Source of the DNA: Sycobia sp. Sy_11
Taxonomy: Eukaryota; Arthropoda; Insecta; Hymenoptera; Epichrysomallidae
DNA length: 64,000 nt
Reading direction: 5' to 3'
NCBI GenBank assembly: GCA_018907035.1
Contig: JACCIC010000178.1
Span: 372,001 to 436,000, forward strand
The translations under genes were made by a program, and so were the position numbers. Position 1 is the stretch's first letter. The number at the start of each line of letters is the position of its first letter. A model generated the notes under the pieces. The model searched no databases, was not told where the DNA came from, and was given only the letters and a program-made list of their open reading frames with translations. This document shows, in pieces, positions 1-10,790 of the stretch.

Positions 1-1190
1 AGGCTTCTCTTTCAGGTAGTCCAGTTTGTTATTCCACCATCGAACCTCACCCTTCGGTCTCGCCCGTTTTGGGCGACAATTCTCGTCAAAGGCGTGTTTG
101 ATAGCGTCATTAATGGACTTCGCGACGTTCTCGAGCGTTCGTTTGTCCCTGATCTCTGCAGTGAAGTCCCTTCAAAGCAGTTTCAACGGACCTTCTGTAG
201 CCCTCCCAGGCTGTGCGCTTAGGATCGCGCAGCCAGGTTGGCTCCTCCTCATTTGGTGTCCCCAGCGAGTAAGTTATCAGAGAGTGGTCCGAGAGTGTCT
301 CCACCTCCTCCACTCTCCATCGATAGATTTTATTAGCTAACCCAGTTGAGCAGATAGTTATATCTATTACCTGCTCCCTTAGCCTGTTTCTGAACGTTGG
401 GGTGTCGCCCACATTGAATATCTCGAGGTCTGTGCCCGCAAGATACTCTAATAGTTTAGCACCTCTTGGGTTCGTATTAGTACTCCCCCACATCCTATGG
501 TGCGTGTTTGCATCACATCCAAGGACTATTGGAAGATTGTTGATTCTACAATATTCCACTAGTCTCCAAACCTCCCCAGTGGGGTTGTCTTTATTGTCAT
601 ACGGTAGGTAGGCAGATGCAACAACAATTCCCCATAGGGAAATAAAAGTCCGCCGACACAGAGCCCCGCATGTGCCTATAAGGCTATATACTCGGGAAGG
701 TCGCCTAGTGTTTTCGAGGCATCGTTTGCGACCGCTACTACCCAGCGGCCAAGTCGGTACCCTTCAGCACGATAGTTCCCACCTTCGGTTTGGGGATTGG
801 ATATAATACCCATTGCGCCTCCTTCCGGACTCAATGGGGGTTACCCTTAGCCTTTGGGATGTCCGCCTGGCTGTTCTCGAGAATCCCGAGGCCCAGCTCC
901 GGCTGCGAGAGAGACCTACGCGGGTTCCTTATTCAAGGACCCCACCGGAGTGGTTACTCTGGCGTCCGAGAGGCGGTTTGCCGCATCAGCACCCTTTTAT
1001 CGCCCAGCGCGCCCTGGGGCAGGGCCGCACCCTCCCAGACCATACCGGGTCAGCCGCTAAGATCCCCAGACGAGCCTCCACACCGGCCTACAAGAGGCAC
1101 GCGACAAGGTGTCAACCCCTGGTGGAGGTATTTGTGGATACCTTTGTATGCGATTCTTAATAAAAAGTCTACCAAGAAAGTCTTGATTGT
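1..1190 (-). mobile_element. Truncated non-LTR retrotransposon (5' part, endonuclease region)
   Basis: Minus-strand remains of a LINE-like element that runs off the left window edge. Reading right to left, a GC-rich and unrecognised leader or ORF1-like stretch (about 1160-780) is followed by an apurinic-type endonuclease, then the endonuclease-RT linker (1-115, with a WWN..L pattern typical of this linker). The reading frame is broken at several points. The reverse transcriptase would lie outside the window. Sequence and codon use differ from the three R1-clade copies elsewhere in the window, so this is a separate family. Jockey, I or LOA-type is possible but not decidable here. Confidence 0.6.
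110..559 (-). pseudogene. LINE ORF2 fragment, AP-like endonuclease domain
   Basis: This 149-residue open stretch is the C-terminal half of an exonuclease-endonuclease-phosphatase domain, the nicking enzyme that primes LINE insertion. Visible motifs are GCDANTHH (acidic/Asn catalytic block), WGST, the VIDITI strand and the closing SDHSLI motif with the catalytic Asp-His pair. The preceding strand (ASAYLPYD) is found just upstream in another frame (about 560-640), so a frameshift separates the two halves. The piece ends with a short linker and stops at 110; the linker continues in a different frame to position 1. It is a defective fragment. Confidence 0.75.
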
Positions 1191-1221
1191 CTGAATATTA
1201 TTCTTGTTCAATCAGTCATAG

Positions 1222-1790
1222 AAGATAGTTTCACTTTGATTCTCTCAGATAGATATTCTGTTTTAGAAACGCATTATTTTCCTTCTCTCGGATTAATGAT
1301 ATGATCAATTTTTATCAAACACATGGAAGTCTAAATGAATCGAATTTTCCTTAAAAAGCCAATAATAAAAGATTTAGAAATGCAATTAAGTGCAGTATTT
1401 GATTAGATCTTAATCCTTAAACATCAATAGGTTGTCTTCTGGACTTTACTCCTCACATACTCAAGGAAAATACTCAGCATATTACTAGTTTACAAGTGAA
1501 AATATTGAAAATCAACGCACTCAGAGTCGAGTGTAACATTATTATGGGAACTTCTATTAACAACAAAAAGATTAATGCCATTCATGAATTCTTTTCCAGT
1601 GTCACTTCAGGATATAAAATCATAGAAGTTCCAAATTATGTTATATATCTACCACTGCGTATTATGTGAATTGATCATCTTGAAATTGGAATAGTCGAAC
1701 TTTGGTTAATTATAGAGGAGAGGAAATTACTATTAGACTTCATATTAAATCGGTATATTGGGAATAGTTTATAATTTTTAAGTTCTCCAC
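1222..1790 (+). pseudogene. Maverick penton-like (minor capsid) protein remnant
   Basis: Fragmentary reading frames match the minus-strand penton-like gene at 51066-51740. The start-proximal block (ESFTL.LS) lies near 1227. The clearest block is around 1500-1680, where both copies share HEFF..V..GYKIIEVP and VIYLP. In this family the protein is the single jelly-roll capsid vertex protein. Stops and frameshifts make it non-coding, and a stretch is missing between the start-proximal and central blocks. Assignment rests on the paralogous copy in this window plus family knowledge. Confidence 0.5.
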
Positions 1791-1959
1791 TATGTCAATC
1801 AGAAATCAATTGACCGATGAAATTAAGACTGCTAACACGGTAGAACATTCAGCTCTTCATTAGTCTAGGTCTAAAAGTACGCGTAATGAAATCACTTGTA
1901 CAATTGTTTTCTATTGCTTTCTAAAAAAATGTACGATGTTCTAAAAATGAATTGCTTAT

Positions 1960-2985
1960 TATGAAATGAACGTAGATAAACTATACACAGTACTAAGCTT
2001 TGATAACAATGACGAAATTCGTATTTCTGTCAGAAACATCAACATCTGTGTCTTTTACCAATAAGAAGTTCTATCGATATTATTGGCAAAATTCAAAAAA
2101 CCGATAAACGTGCTGATAAAATCAAGATTTGTTAATAATACTATTTATCATCTATTTGATGAAATGAAATTAGATATAAAATTTATGGAATAGAAATAGA
2201 CAAAAGTTAAAATTTCGGATCGAGTAGTATAATGAAAAGGTGAACTTCGTTTAACCAATGAGACTCTGACGTTTGAAAATGCCGATATTATGATATAAAG
2301 AATCAAAGAGAGCCCAGATTAGTAGACAAGGAAACTATGACTTTTCTATTGCTATGAATACGATTTTGAGGTTTGTAAAAGATTACAGAAAACCGTTTTA
2401 AATATGAAGGATGAATTTATTCTCGTAAGATTAAGACCCGGCAGGAATGCAACAATCCAGAAAAGTGCTACAATCGGTAACAATACCATATATGAAGAAT
2501 ATGACAGAAAAATAATCAAGATTAAATGGCTAATGCCTTATATCACATCTAATAAAGAAAAAATACAACTTTCAAATTTTCTTGGCAAGGATAATCCTAT
2601 TTTAATGTACATTTTTTAAGGAAACTATTGAATATCCGATTCTACAAAGTAATAATAATTATATCTGGACAATAAAAACTTACAATCAATTTAAAAAAAA
2701 AAACTGGTTTTCTCATTTTCAGTTTACAGACGAAGAAAAAAAAATTAAGCAGCTGCAAATATAAGTCGTTTTGTACTCAGTAATATTAGCAACGTGAAGC
2801 TTTTCTTGAATTCACATTATTATTTGTATAATAATCTAAATCTTGACATATCTAATAATCAATCTTCATTAGTTTATGATTTATACACAAATTTAAAAAA
2901 AAAAAAAACTATGCAAGAGATCCTCAGCTACTCCTTACAAAGAGATAGTTTATTCATAACTCATAATCATTCATATTCATAGTTA
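1960..2985 (+). pseudogene. Maverick major capsid protein remnant (double jelly-roll type)
   Basis: Broken frames correspond to the major capsid gene of copy 2 (49759-50780, minus). Blocks include NNDEIRIS near 2010, FVNNTIYHLFDE near 2130, an open segment at 2404-2619 containing KIKWLMPYIT, and an open segment near 2794-2900 with KLFLNS and YNNLNLDI. The last two blocks are a C-terminal region that copy 2 has partly lost, so the copies are complementary but both dead. The product in the family is the double jelly-roll capsid shell protein. Multiple stops are present and A-runs (2696-2703, 2893-2908) add frameshifts. Confidence 0.5.
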
Positions 2986-3712
2986 TTGATTATTCACGAC
3001 AAATGAAATCTCTAAGCAGCATTCCTGTAAATCTACGTTTAGTTTTTGCGTCGATTCGTAACCATTAACAAAACTTCGGTCCACCACTAAACTCCTGAAA
3101 CCATACAACAGTCTAAACAGTGGATTGGACCAGGGGAACCAACTCCAAAGAAGGCAAAAAATTTTTTCGGCGCACAAGGTTATGGCTACTATTTTTTTTT
3201 TTTTTTTGATGCAAGAGGTATTATATACATTGATTACCTTGAAAAGGGTAAAACTATCACTGGTCAATACTACGCAGACTTATTGCAACGTTTGAGCTAC
3301 GCAGTGAAAATTAAACGACCTCATCTGGCAAAGAAAAAAAACTTGTTTCATCACGATAACGCACCAGCACACACGTCAATCGTTGCGATGGTTAAAATCA
3401 ACGATCTGAAGTTTGAATTGACTCCGTAACCTCCCTACTCTCCAGACCTAGCCGCGAGTGACTATTATCTGTTTCTTAACCTTAAAAAATGGCTTGGCGA
3501 TGAGAGATTTGCGGACAATGAAGAAGTAATCGAAGTTGTAAATGGGTATTTTTAGGAGCTTGACGAATCAGTCTATAGAGAAGGCATTACTAAACTAGAA
3601 CACCGATATGAGAAATGTATCAACCTTGAAGGAGATTATGTTGAGAAATTAAAAAAAAATTCTTAAAAACGTTGTTTTTCTTGGTTAGGCCGGAAATTTA
3701 TCAATCCACCGT
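2985..3712 (+). pseudogene. mariner transposase remnant (5'-truncated, DD34D type)
   Basis: Plus-strand fragment homologous to the copy at 20935-21562. Visible are HHDNAPAHTS (second catalytic Asp), PPYSPDLAASDYYLF (third catalytic Asp) and the LKKW..DERFADNEEV tail. The first catalytic region reads VTIN where mariners usually have an Asp. Frameshifts include a long T-run at 3190-3207, with stops downstream. The 3' end of both copies shares a conserved tail ending ATTTATCAATCCACC, probably the inverted terminal repeat; the 5' terminus is missing. Confidence 0.7.
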
Positions 3713-3929
3713 CGTATATACATACTTCTGCATAAAAATGCAATATCCATCCATCGTCTCCTTAAAAAATATGCTATTCGCCATACCATTTTGCTTGAAT
3801 TTCAGTTGGCATCACTACGAAAATATTCACGGTATTTAATTGACAAAATGAAAATATACGAAATATGTAATATATATTGTATGTATATTATATTGTACAT
3901 ATTATATATACAAATTTTCAATACGGTTA

Positions 3930-4285
3930 TTACTGAGAAATATCGTATTGGCATGTACGGGCGGTTGATGACGATATCCCGTCGCCCCAAGACGATTTCT
4001 ATAGATACTTGTGTGTTCGGATGATAGAATGCGATGTCCAGGTGTCTTTAAGCAATTTCTATGGGGAATATTGTATTTAGTTGATAGAAAACGACAACCA
4101 GGTATGATATAATCAACTTCTATGGGGAGATTCGTGTTGGAACGGTAAAATACGATACCATGTCTTTTCGAACGACTTCTACGGGGAGTATTGTGTTTCG
4201 TCGTTAGAAAGCGATGCTAGCTTTTTCGGGACGACTTCTACTTGGACTATCGTATTTAGTTGGTAGGAAACGATGATCGGCTATT
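3930..4285 (+). repeat. Degenerate minisatellite, about five 58-61 bp units
   Basis: Successive blocks of about 60 bp share the pattern (A)CGACTTCTA.GGGGA..AT.GTGTT, then GT.G.TAGAAA.CGAT. Clear units start near 3989, 4050, 4111, 4169 and 4228, with a weaker one before the first. Unit lengths are not multiples of three and there is no open frame, so this is not a repeated protein. It is a tandem duplication that has drifted. Confidence 0.6.
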
Positions 4286-4526
4286 TTTTTGTAAAATCAA
4301 CAAAAAAATGAAGGCAAAGTAGAAAGTTGCTTTAGTAACAATACCAAGAAAAAAGTATATATATACGGATAGATTGCTACGCAGGGCTCTGCAATATTTG
4401 TGTTGATGAACAAGTAAGAAAGAGTAAGAAACAGGGAAGCAGCAGTATCGGTTGACCTCGCGCGCACGTACTATAGGCAATACCCACTAATATCCGATAA
4501 TCTCCTTTAATTCCCTTCGGTTTTTC

Positions 4527-4530
<4 letters not shown>

Positions 4531-4566
<36 letters not shown>
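4531..4566. repeat. (CT)n microsatellite
   Basis: Uninterrupted CT dinucleotide run. The surrounding 4286-5480 is AT-rich and I see no gene or recognisable element in it. Confidence 0.95.
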
Positions 4567-4568
<2 letters not shown>

Positions 4569-5553
4569 TTCTCCACTGCTTCCCTCCCTCCCTCTCTTTT
4601 CGCATTTAGAATTTTGCTTGAATCACTCGGTATGACATATAATCACACTGTGCGCTGTAGATATAGAAATGTTGAGGTTTTGTATATAATCTTACCAAGT
4701 GATTTTGAGCGCATATAAAAATTATGTACATCAAGGTATTTTGAACGTTTTATGCAAAAAAGAGAGCAGTACGGAGGCAAACGAAGGAAGTCTTGAAAAG
4801 TGGATAAAAATTTTTTTGATTATTTCATGTTTTTGATCTTTTTGCATTGTATCCTTATGATCAAATTATTTAACGCTTATTATTTAATTATTCATATATA
4901 AACGTGTTTCACCGTTGTTTTATATATAATAATTATATATGTATAAATTATATCAAATAAACTTGAAAAAATCAAGGAAAAAAATTTTTTTAGAAAAATC
5001 AAATTAAAAAGGGAAATAATTTTAAAAATACACATTTTCAGTACATTTAAAATGATTTTTATTTTTACCGACTTCAAAAAATAAGGAGCTACTAAATTCG
5101 ACGCATTTTTTTTAAATTTTTGACCAGCGATAATTTCGAAACATTTAGATCATGTTGAATAAAATTTCTTTCAAACGAAAGAGACTTTTTCCACGCTGGT
5201 CACTTTGTATTTTTTTAAGGGTTGTTCTATTATCCAAAATGTAATTACCTTTTTTTCCTTTTGATCTATGAAATTAAAAAGATATTTATGCTGGTTTTTT
5301 TTATATGTCTAGTGGTAATTTGGAATCACTCGGCCTGTTATCAATAAAATTTTGTAGAGATATAAGTGGATATTTTTATCGTAGTAGTATTAAATTTTAT
5401 GCAAAAATATGCAAAAATTTAATCTTTTATAAATAAAGAAAATATCCTTCCTTTTTGTGTAAGTGTAGATCTATGCATTGCATTGATATACGTTTTAATA
5501 TGTAATTCTTTCGTATTATACATATGCATCTATGTATTCTATTGTAAAAAAAC

Positions 5554-5558
<5 letters not shown>

Positions 5559-5612
<54 letters not shown>

Positions 5613-5632
5613 GAGATAGAGAGACAGAGAGA
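5559..5632. repeat. (GA)n microsatellite
   Basis: GA dinucleotide run with a few interruptions. The short open frame across it is low-complexity and not a gene. Confidence 0.95.
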
Positions 5633-5849
5633 TTGCATATGTATTTGTCTATGGGACATAAGCCTACGTATTTCTAAAGTAATGTTATGATTTCATTAAT
5701 AATAGAATTACCATGAATATATAAGTGAAATATAATGCGCGAAACATATCAATAATTTAAATAATAGTAATAGAATTTGTGTAGAGGGGTAATTTATATT
5801 TAATTTACTAAATTTGGTGGTGGGGATGGGTATATATAGATGAAAATAT

Positions 5850-6190
5850 AAGGTTTAGTTTAGTCCCTGATAAGGAGCCGTAGCGAGCTCGAAACGTTGG
5901 ACAAGTCTTCAATTAGGTAAGGGTGTTGGGGACAGTCAAACTGTACTTTACTAACAAAGAACTTTTTCAGCTAATCTTTTATTTTCAGATTAGTCTACGC
6001 GGGTGAATGTAAACAAGGACAGTCTGACTGTCATTATAATTTTAATTTAATTTTTAATTTAATTTTTATTTTTTATTTTTATTTTATTTTTATTTATTTA
6101 TTTTATTTTTATTTATATATTTTTATTTTATTTTTAGATTGAATTGATTGGACTGTAAGACCAATAAAAAAATATTTGTGAACAGTAATA
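5850..6190 (+). mobile_element. Penelope-like element terminal fragment (pLTR-like)
   Basis: This segment shares blocks with the sequence directly upstream of the Penelope-like reading frame at 18629-18929. Shared blocks are CTAACAAAGAA...TTTTTCAGCTAAT, GATTAGTCTACG.GG.TGAAT, AGTCTGACTGTCATTATAAT, a long T-rich (ATTTTT)n tract, and ATTGAATTGATTGGACTGT. A hammerhead-like motif sits at its left end (5861-5903), as known for Penelope terminal repeats. No coding region adjoins it, so it is an orphan terminal fragment. Confidence 0.55.
5861..5903 (+). ncRNA. Hammerhead ribozyme relic of Penelope type
   Basis: The order of parts matches the minimal hammerhead described in Penelope-like elements. 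Stem I is GTCC (5863-5866) pairing with GGAC (5899-5902). The core CTGATAA is at 5867-5873. Stem II is GAGC (5875-5878) with GCTC (5887-5890). GAAA (5891-5894) is followed by the palindromic ACGT step, with T5898 at the expected cleavage position. The very short stem III is typical of versions that act as dimers. The core differs from CTGATGA at the catalytic G, so activity is doubtful. Confidence 0.5.
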
Positions 6191-6789
6191 GAACTTTCAA
6201 TCTGACCAATTATGAATGATTCTAAAAATATAATTAAGTAAAATATTTAAGTTATTAGTAAAAGACTTAATTTCTTCAGCAGATGGAAATCGCATTTATA
6301 TAATATAAATTTTAATAGAAATGAAAAGAGAATTATGAGAATCTACATTATGATGAGTATCTCCTCGCGAGTTTTGGATTTCAATCAGCAATCCAAATTA
6401 TTCAATAATATATTACAATAATTGATGAGATGGAAGGATTGATAAGTGAAAGAAATGTGTAAAAGTCTGGTACGACATTTTCGGATATGTAGGAGAGGAG
6501 GACATTTTCTTGTTGTAGCTCGTTTAGGAGTATGAGAGCGAAATATAAGAAAAAAAATTGTAAAGATTTAAACGAGTATCTCAGACTAGTATGTAATAGC
6601 CAAGGATTCCTGTAGGTAAATACGATGACTATCTTTAGAGCAACACAACATAGGTGTAAACGATAAACCTAGATTCTTTAGAGAGTTTTCTAATTGATAG
6701 GTGTATTAGAAATAAAATTCTTGGGATCAAGGGTAATATTAATCTAGATAAATATACGTGACTTCCAAATATAATTTCTTATTATACTT

Positions 6790-7640
6790 TTATTAAAACT
6801 TTTAGGAAAATTCACATCGTATGCCATTTATCCTGGATGTACCAAATGATGTGAAAATGAACTTGTTTATTTTAAAATGATCTCATTACTTTATAAGCTC
6901 ATTTTCCATTAAATCTATTTATTTATTAATGTGTTTCAAAATTTTAGATATATTTTATGTAAACAATACATGCCGTTATTTGTAGGTTGCATATAAAATG
7001 CAGTTAGCCATTAATTTGAATGGCCCATTGTTCTAAGCTGTAATTACGTTATATAATTTATATGTTGTTAATTTATTTCGGAATAATTTAGAAAATGTTT
7101 TGTATAAATATTATTCTGGTATGCGAACATTTTTTTGTTTTCTATGATAAGGTTTACAATATAATTTCATACATTATTATGTTTGTATTTTTTTCTTAAT
7201 ATATTTCTGAATTTCGAAAAATATTTTATAGAAACTTTATATAAAATACATTATAAGTTGTAAATTTGTTAAGATGCCAAGAATACATATTATTATGTTT
7301 CTCTTCATCACCACCACTAGGACATCTAACTATTTCAGTAAACTGATCAAATCGCCTTAAATCTAATGTTCCATGTATCAATTTTTGCGACTATCGCATA
7401 ATTGATCTTTATTATACTTTTGTTAAAAATTCTTTTTCAAAGAATTATTATTTAATGACTGCAATGTAAAAATCTAGAATACAGTATAATATAATTAGAT
7501 ATATAAATTTTTTGGTTTTATTCTGAAATGGTTTAAAATATAATTAGAGAAATATTATTCTTCTTCCCTTTCATACCAACACGACAACTGACTATTTCAA
7601 TGAACTTATTTTTAATTTTGCTATATAATATCACACGAAG
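6790..7640 (+). repeat. Unassigned interspersed AT-rich repeat, family 2, copy 1
   Basis: Non-coding AT-rich stretch with a diverged second copy at 31780-32540 in the same orientation. Shared blocks include GATGTGAAAATGAA, GCATATAAAATGCAGTTAGCCATT, and later TTACAATATAATT.CATA.ATTATTATGT and ATATTTTATA.AAA. No open frame or terminal repeats are apparent, so the element class is unknown. Confidence 0.5.
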
Positions 7641-8006
7641 TATCAACGAATAATTTAGTCAATTATTAAAGTATTGTTTTTCTTATTTAAATTTAAATAT
7701 TTTTATGTAATTTTTTTTATATCGATAGAATACTAAACGCTTCGTAGAAGGTATCCAGACATACCTGAACATCGTATCGTGACGAACAAACACGAAACTC
7801 TTCGTAGAAATCGTCCGAAATATTAGGTTGTCAAATATCTCCCTTGCACATTTTTGTCTTATGAATTTCACGGCTATGTACAAAGCGCTATAGAGCTCGT
7901 ATCTGACAATACTATACATTATTTGAAAGCTCTTGACATAACGTACAAAACGACGCTATGCATAATTAGTTTGGATATTGCGTTCGAAAGTTATAGACGT
8001 GTAAAC

Positions 8007-9214
8007 ATGGAGATCACTAACGCCGAAATTCGCGCTATTTTAAAGTTTCCCTTCGCCAATGGCAAATCTGCTAGAGAAACGTTCCGTGAGATTAATGGTG
8101 TTTTTTGGGGATCGCACGCTATCACTTCGAACCGTAGAGGAATAGTTTCGACGATTCAGAGCCGGTGAAAACGACACCATGGATAAGGCAGCCGGCGGAA
8201 GACCTGTGACGACAAATACCGATCAAATCATGGAATTTATCGAGTTAGACCGGTATGTGACATCTCGTGACATTGCCCAGGAGATCAAAGTTAGTCACTA
8301 AACCATTTTAAACCATCTGCAGAAGGCTGGATACAAAAAAAGTTTGATGTTTGGGTACCGCATGACTTTATGCAGAGGCCTACGATGGCTCGATCGCTAG
8401 AGCGAAGGACTAGTAACTTGGTGATCTGAGTTCAAATCCCGGTCTCGGCCGATTGACGCAAGCACCACTGTAATAATTTACATGTGCTTTGTTTACAAAC
8501 ACATCATAGACCTCCGTCGCTGATGAGCACCAATATTTGGAAGCATAAATAGAGCGACGTTAAATAATATATAAAAAAAAAAAAATGATGTGATGCAAAA
8601 AAACCTTCCGGACCAAATCAACGCTTGCGATGTGCTGCTGAAATGGAACGAACTCGACCCATTTTTCAAGTGGATGGTGACTGGCGACGAAAAATGGATC
8701 ACATATGACAATATCAAGCGAAAACGGTCGTTGTCCAAGGCTGGTGGACAGTCCCAAACAGTGGCCAAGCCGGGAGTGAAGGGCAGGAAGGCTTTGAGTT
8801 CACCCACTATGAGTTACTCCCATATGATCGGACGCTTAATTCTACCATCTACTGTGAACAACTCGACCGCTTGAAGCAAGCTGTCGACCAGCAGCGTCCA
8901 CAATTGGCCAACAGGAAGGGTGTAGTATTCCATCAGGACAACGCCAGACCACACACTTCGTTGATGACTCGTCAGAAGCTACAGGAGTTCGGATAGGAGG
9001 TTTCATCGCATCCACCATATAGCCCGGACATAGCGCCAAGTGATTAACACCTGTTCCTGTCTATGTCGAACGCCCTTGGTAGTGTAAAGTTGGACTCAAA
9101 AGAGGCTTGTGAAAAATGGTTGTGCGAGTTCTTCGCAAATAAGGAGAGGGGTATTATGAAAAAGCCGTCTAGATGGAAACAAATTATCAAACAAAACGGT
9201 GCATATTTGAAGTA
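8007..9214 (+). pseudogene. mariner A transposase pseudogene
   Basis: DD34D transposase that would catalyse cut-and-paste transposition. The start ATG at 8007 opens a helix-turn-helix region (EIRAILKF...SARETFREINGV). After a frameshift come the second DNA-binding block (ASRDIAQE-like, about 8260) and, beyond the SINE, VTGDEKWITYDN with the first catalytic Asp. Later blocks are FHQDNARPHTS (second Asp) and PPYSPDIAPSD (third Asp, directly followed by a stop). Breaks: frameshift near 8105, SINE insertion near 8375, frameshift near 8790, and stops near 8995 and 9044. The stop codon at 9212-9214 corresponds to that of copy B. Confidence 0.85.
8375..8584 (+). mobile_element. tRNA-derived SINE inserted in mariner A
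   Basis: About 210 bp with an internal pol III A-box-like sequence (TGGCTCGATCGC, 8386-8397) and a B box (GTTCAAATCC, 8430-8439) inside a tRNA-like 5' part. An unrelated body and a 3' A-tract (8573-8585) follow. It is flanked by an imperfect 13-bp target duplication, ATGACTTTATGCA (8362-8374) and ATGATGTGATGCA (8585-8597). The matching site in mariner B is uninterrupted, which confirms an insertion. Confidence 0.8.
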
Positions 9215-9294
9215 AATCCGACCACTGTAACACTTTTTATAAAGCATTGAATAGGGAGTAAAAAAGCGGAAGGGAGATATTTGACAATCTAATA

Positions 9295-10668
9295 TGGTTC
9301 CTTCTTGACTTGTTTGCAGCTTCCGCCATCTTCTGTTCGATGATCCCATAGTGTCACAATAGTTATCTGTACTATATTGTAGTATTATATCATCATATCG
9401 ACTCTAAGCAACTTTTTTTCTTCTGTTTACTATGAAATATGTGTAATTTTTTAATGAATATTACAATGCCATCTGTGTATAATTACAATATCTTATAGAT
9501 AACCTCTATAATCATCGAATGGGATTGATTTTTTTACTACGCTCGATTTAATTCCTTTAGCTTTTTTCACTCTCGTCTATAGCTACTGACAGATTGTATA
9601 TTTTGCACCGTAAACTAATGAACCCCAACACGATTTTGCAATTGCATTTATCTTTGATTTGTAGAGGTATTTTTCCCTTTAGACGTGGTATTCTATACTT
9701 ATTATATTCATTATAATCACAAGTACTGAAGTGTCATGTAAGAGTAATGAATATCGGAAAGTAATGTCTAAGCTAAATGACGCATATAAAGATCACCGTA
9801 GTAAGCTTTTGATCGTTTCATTTGTTTTCTTCAGCGAATACCTAATAAATTTTCATCAACGATTGCACTAGTGTGAAAAACTGGTAGAGCTGTGCATGCT
9901 TATGCTCCATAGTGATCTATAAATTTATTTATTAATCACACATCAACGAGATCGCTCTTGCTCAATACATTTTCTATAAATAGCGTTAATTAAAAGTTTA
10001 TAAAAGAGTTTTCGAAATCTTTTTTTGTTTGCGTTCTCTTTTCAGTATTAAATTCTGTATAAGTTTTGAGCCAGGGTTTCTGCTCAAAACTCAAACTTTT
10101 ATGAACGTTCTTCAATTTAAGACCGTTATCGAACGCTTCCTGAAGTGCACGATAGTAAATTTTTTTCGTTCACTGTAGTAAAAATTTTCTTCTGCTTTGA
10201 TCCGGGTGGCGCCTTTGACGCATATCACTATAACTTTTAATGAAACAATATCAGTTCAAATCTCCAATTCCACTTTTGTCATTTTAAGATCTGCTGTAAA
10301 GGTAGGCTCTGATCGAAGTGTTCCGAAAACTTTTAAAAACGTCAGCCAACAGTAGAACGTTTATTTTTCGGTATAAATATGAATATTCTCCTAAATTTCT
10401 TATATTGAGTCTATCCCACACTTGAACGGAATACTTGAAGTCCTCTTCAGAAATGTACGAATCCGATAGATTATTATAAAATACAATTTTTATTTACTTG
10501 GTAAGTTTGGAGAGGAAGAAGGGTTGTACCGAAATGAGAGCTATATCACTTCAAGTATTAGTACCCTTTTGGTGAGGAATGGTTATGCCACTATCACATG
10601 GCCTGTCTACTTATAAAATTAAATTATATTATTATACATTACAATGTATTATGAATTATAATATATCA
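9295..10668. other. Unassigned AT-rich sequence upstream of the kelch exon
   Basis: No convincing exon, element end or RNA gene is visible. If the kelch exon below is part of an active gene, at least part of this stretch is its last intron. Confidence 0.4.
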
Positions 10669-10742
10669 ATACACACACACACGCACACGCACGCACACGC
10701 GCACGCACGCACACACACACACACACACACACATACACACAC
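10669..10742. repeat. (AC)n microsatellite with ACGC variants
   Basis: Run of AC and GCAC dinucleotides lying 49 bp upstream of the kelch exon splice acceptor. The apparent open frame through it is an intron artefact. Confidence 0.95.
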
Positions 10743-10790
10743 AGTTTTTATAATATTGATTATAGCGATAAACTTTCTGTTATATTGTAG

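Larger units (their letters stand above)
1215..2985 (+). mobile_element. Decayed Maverick/Polinton copy 1 (capsid gene block)
   Basis: Old virus-like DNA transposon remnant on the plus strand. Conceptual translations in shifting frames match the penton-like and major capsid ORFs of the second copy at 49759-51740, in the same relative order (penton-like gene, then major capsid gene). No protease, ATPase, integrase or polymerase is detectable next to it. The right end is interrupted by a mariner remnant starting near 2985. The left boundary is inferred from where similarity to the other copy begins. Confidence 0.6.
7823..9292 (+). mobile_element. mariner element A, with nested SINE
   Basis: Complete ends: TTAGGTTGTCAAATATCTCCC at the left and its reverse complement at the right (ending TTGACAATCTAA at 9292). 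TA target duplications lie at 7821-7822 and 9293-9294. The same family occurs at 54219-55461 on the other strand. The extra length over a usual 1.25-kb mariner comes from a SINE at 8375-8584. The transposase frame is disrupted, so this copy is not autonomous. Confidence 0.9.

Noticed and set aside
2983..3267. Minus-strand 94-codon frame, with a similar one at 20921-21124
   Set aside because: Both are antisense shadows of the mariner remnants on the plus strand.
3930..4285. CRISPR-like array
   Set aside because: Repeat units drift and there are no distinct spacers; the setting is eukaryotic.
8375..8450. A tRNA gene
   Set aside because: The tRNA-like part lacks a closed acceptor stem and is fused to a body with an A-tail and target duplication, so it is a SINE.
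10579..10790. Open frame extending the kelch exon upstream through the (AC)n tract
   Set aside because: It encodes His-Thr repeats and hydrophobic intron sequence; a good splice acceptor at 10783-10790 explains the exon start.
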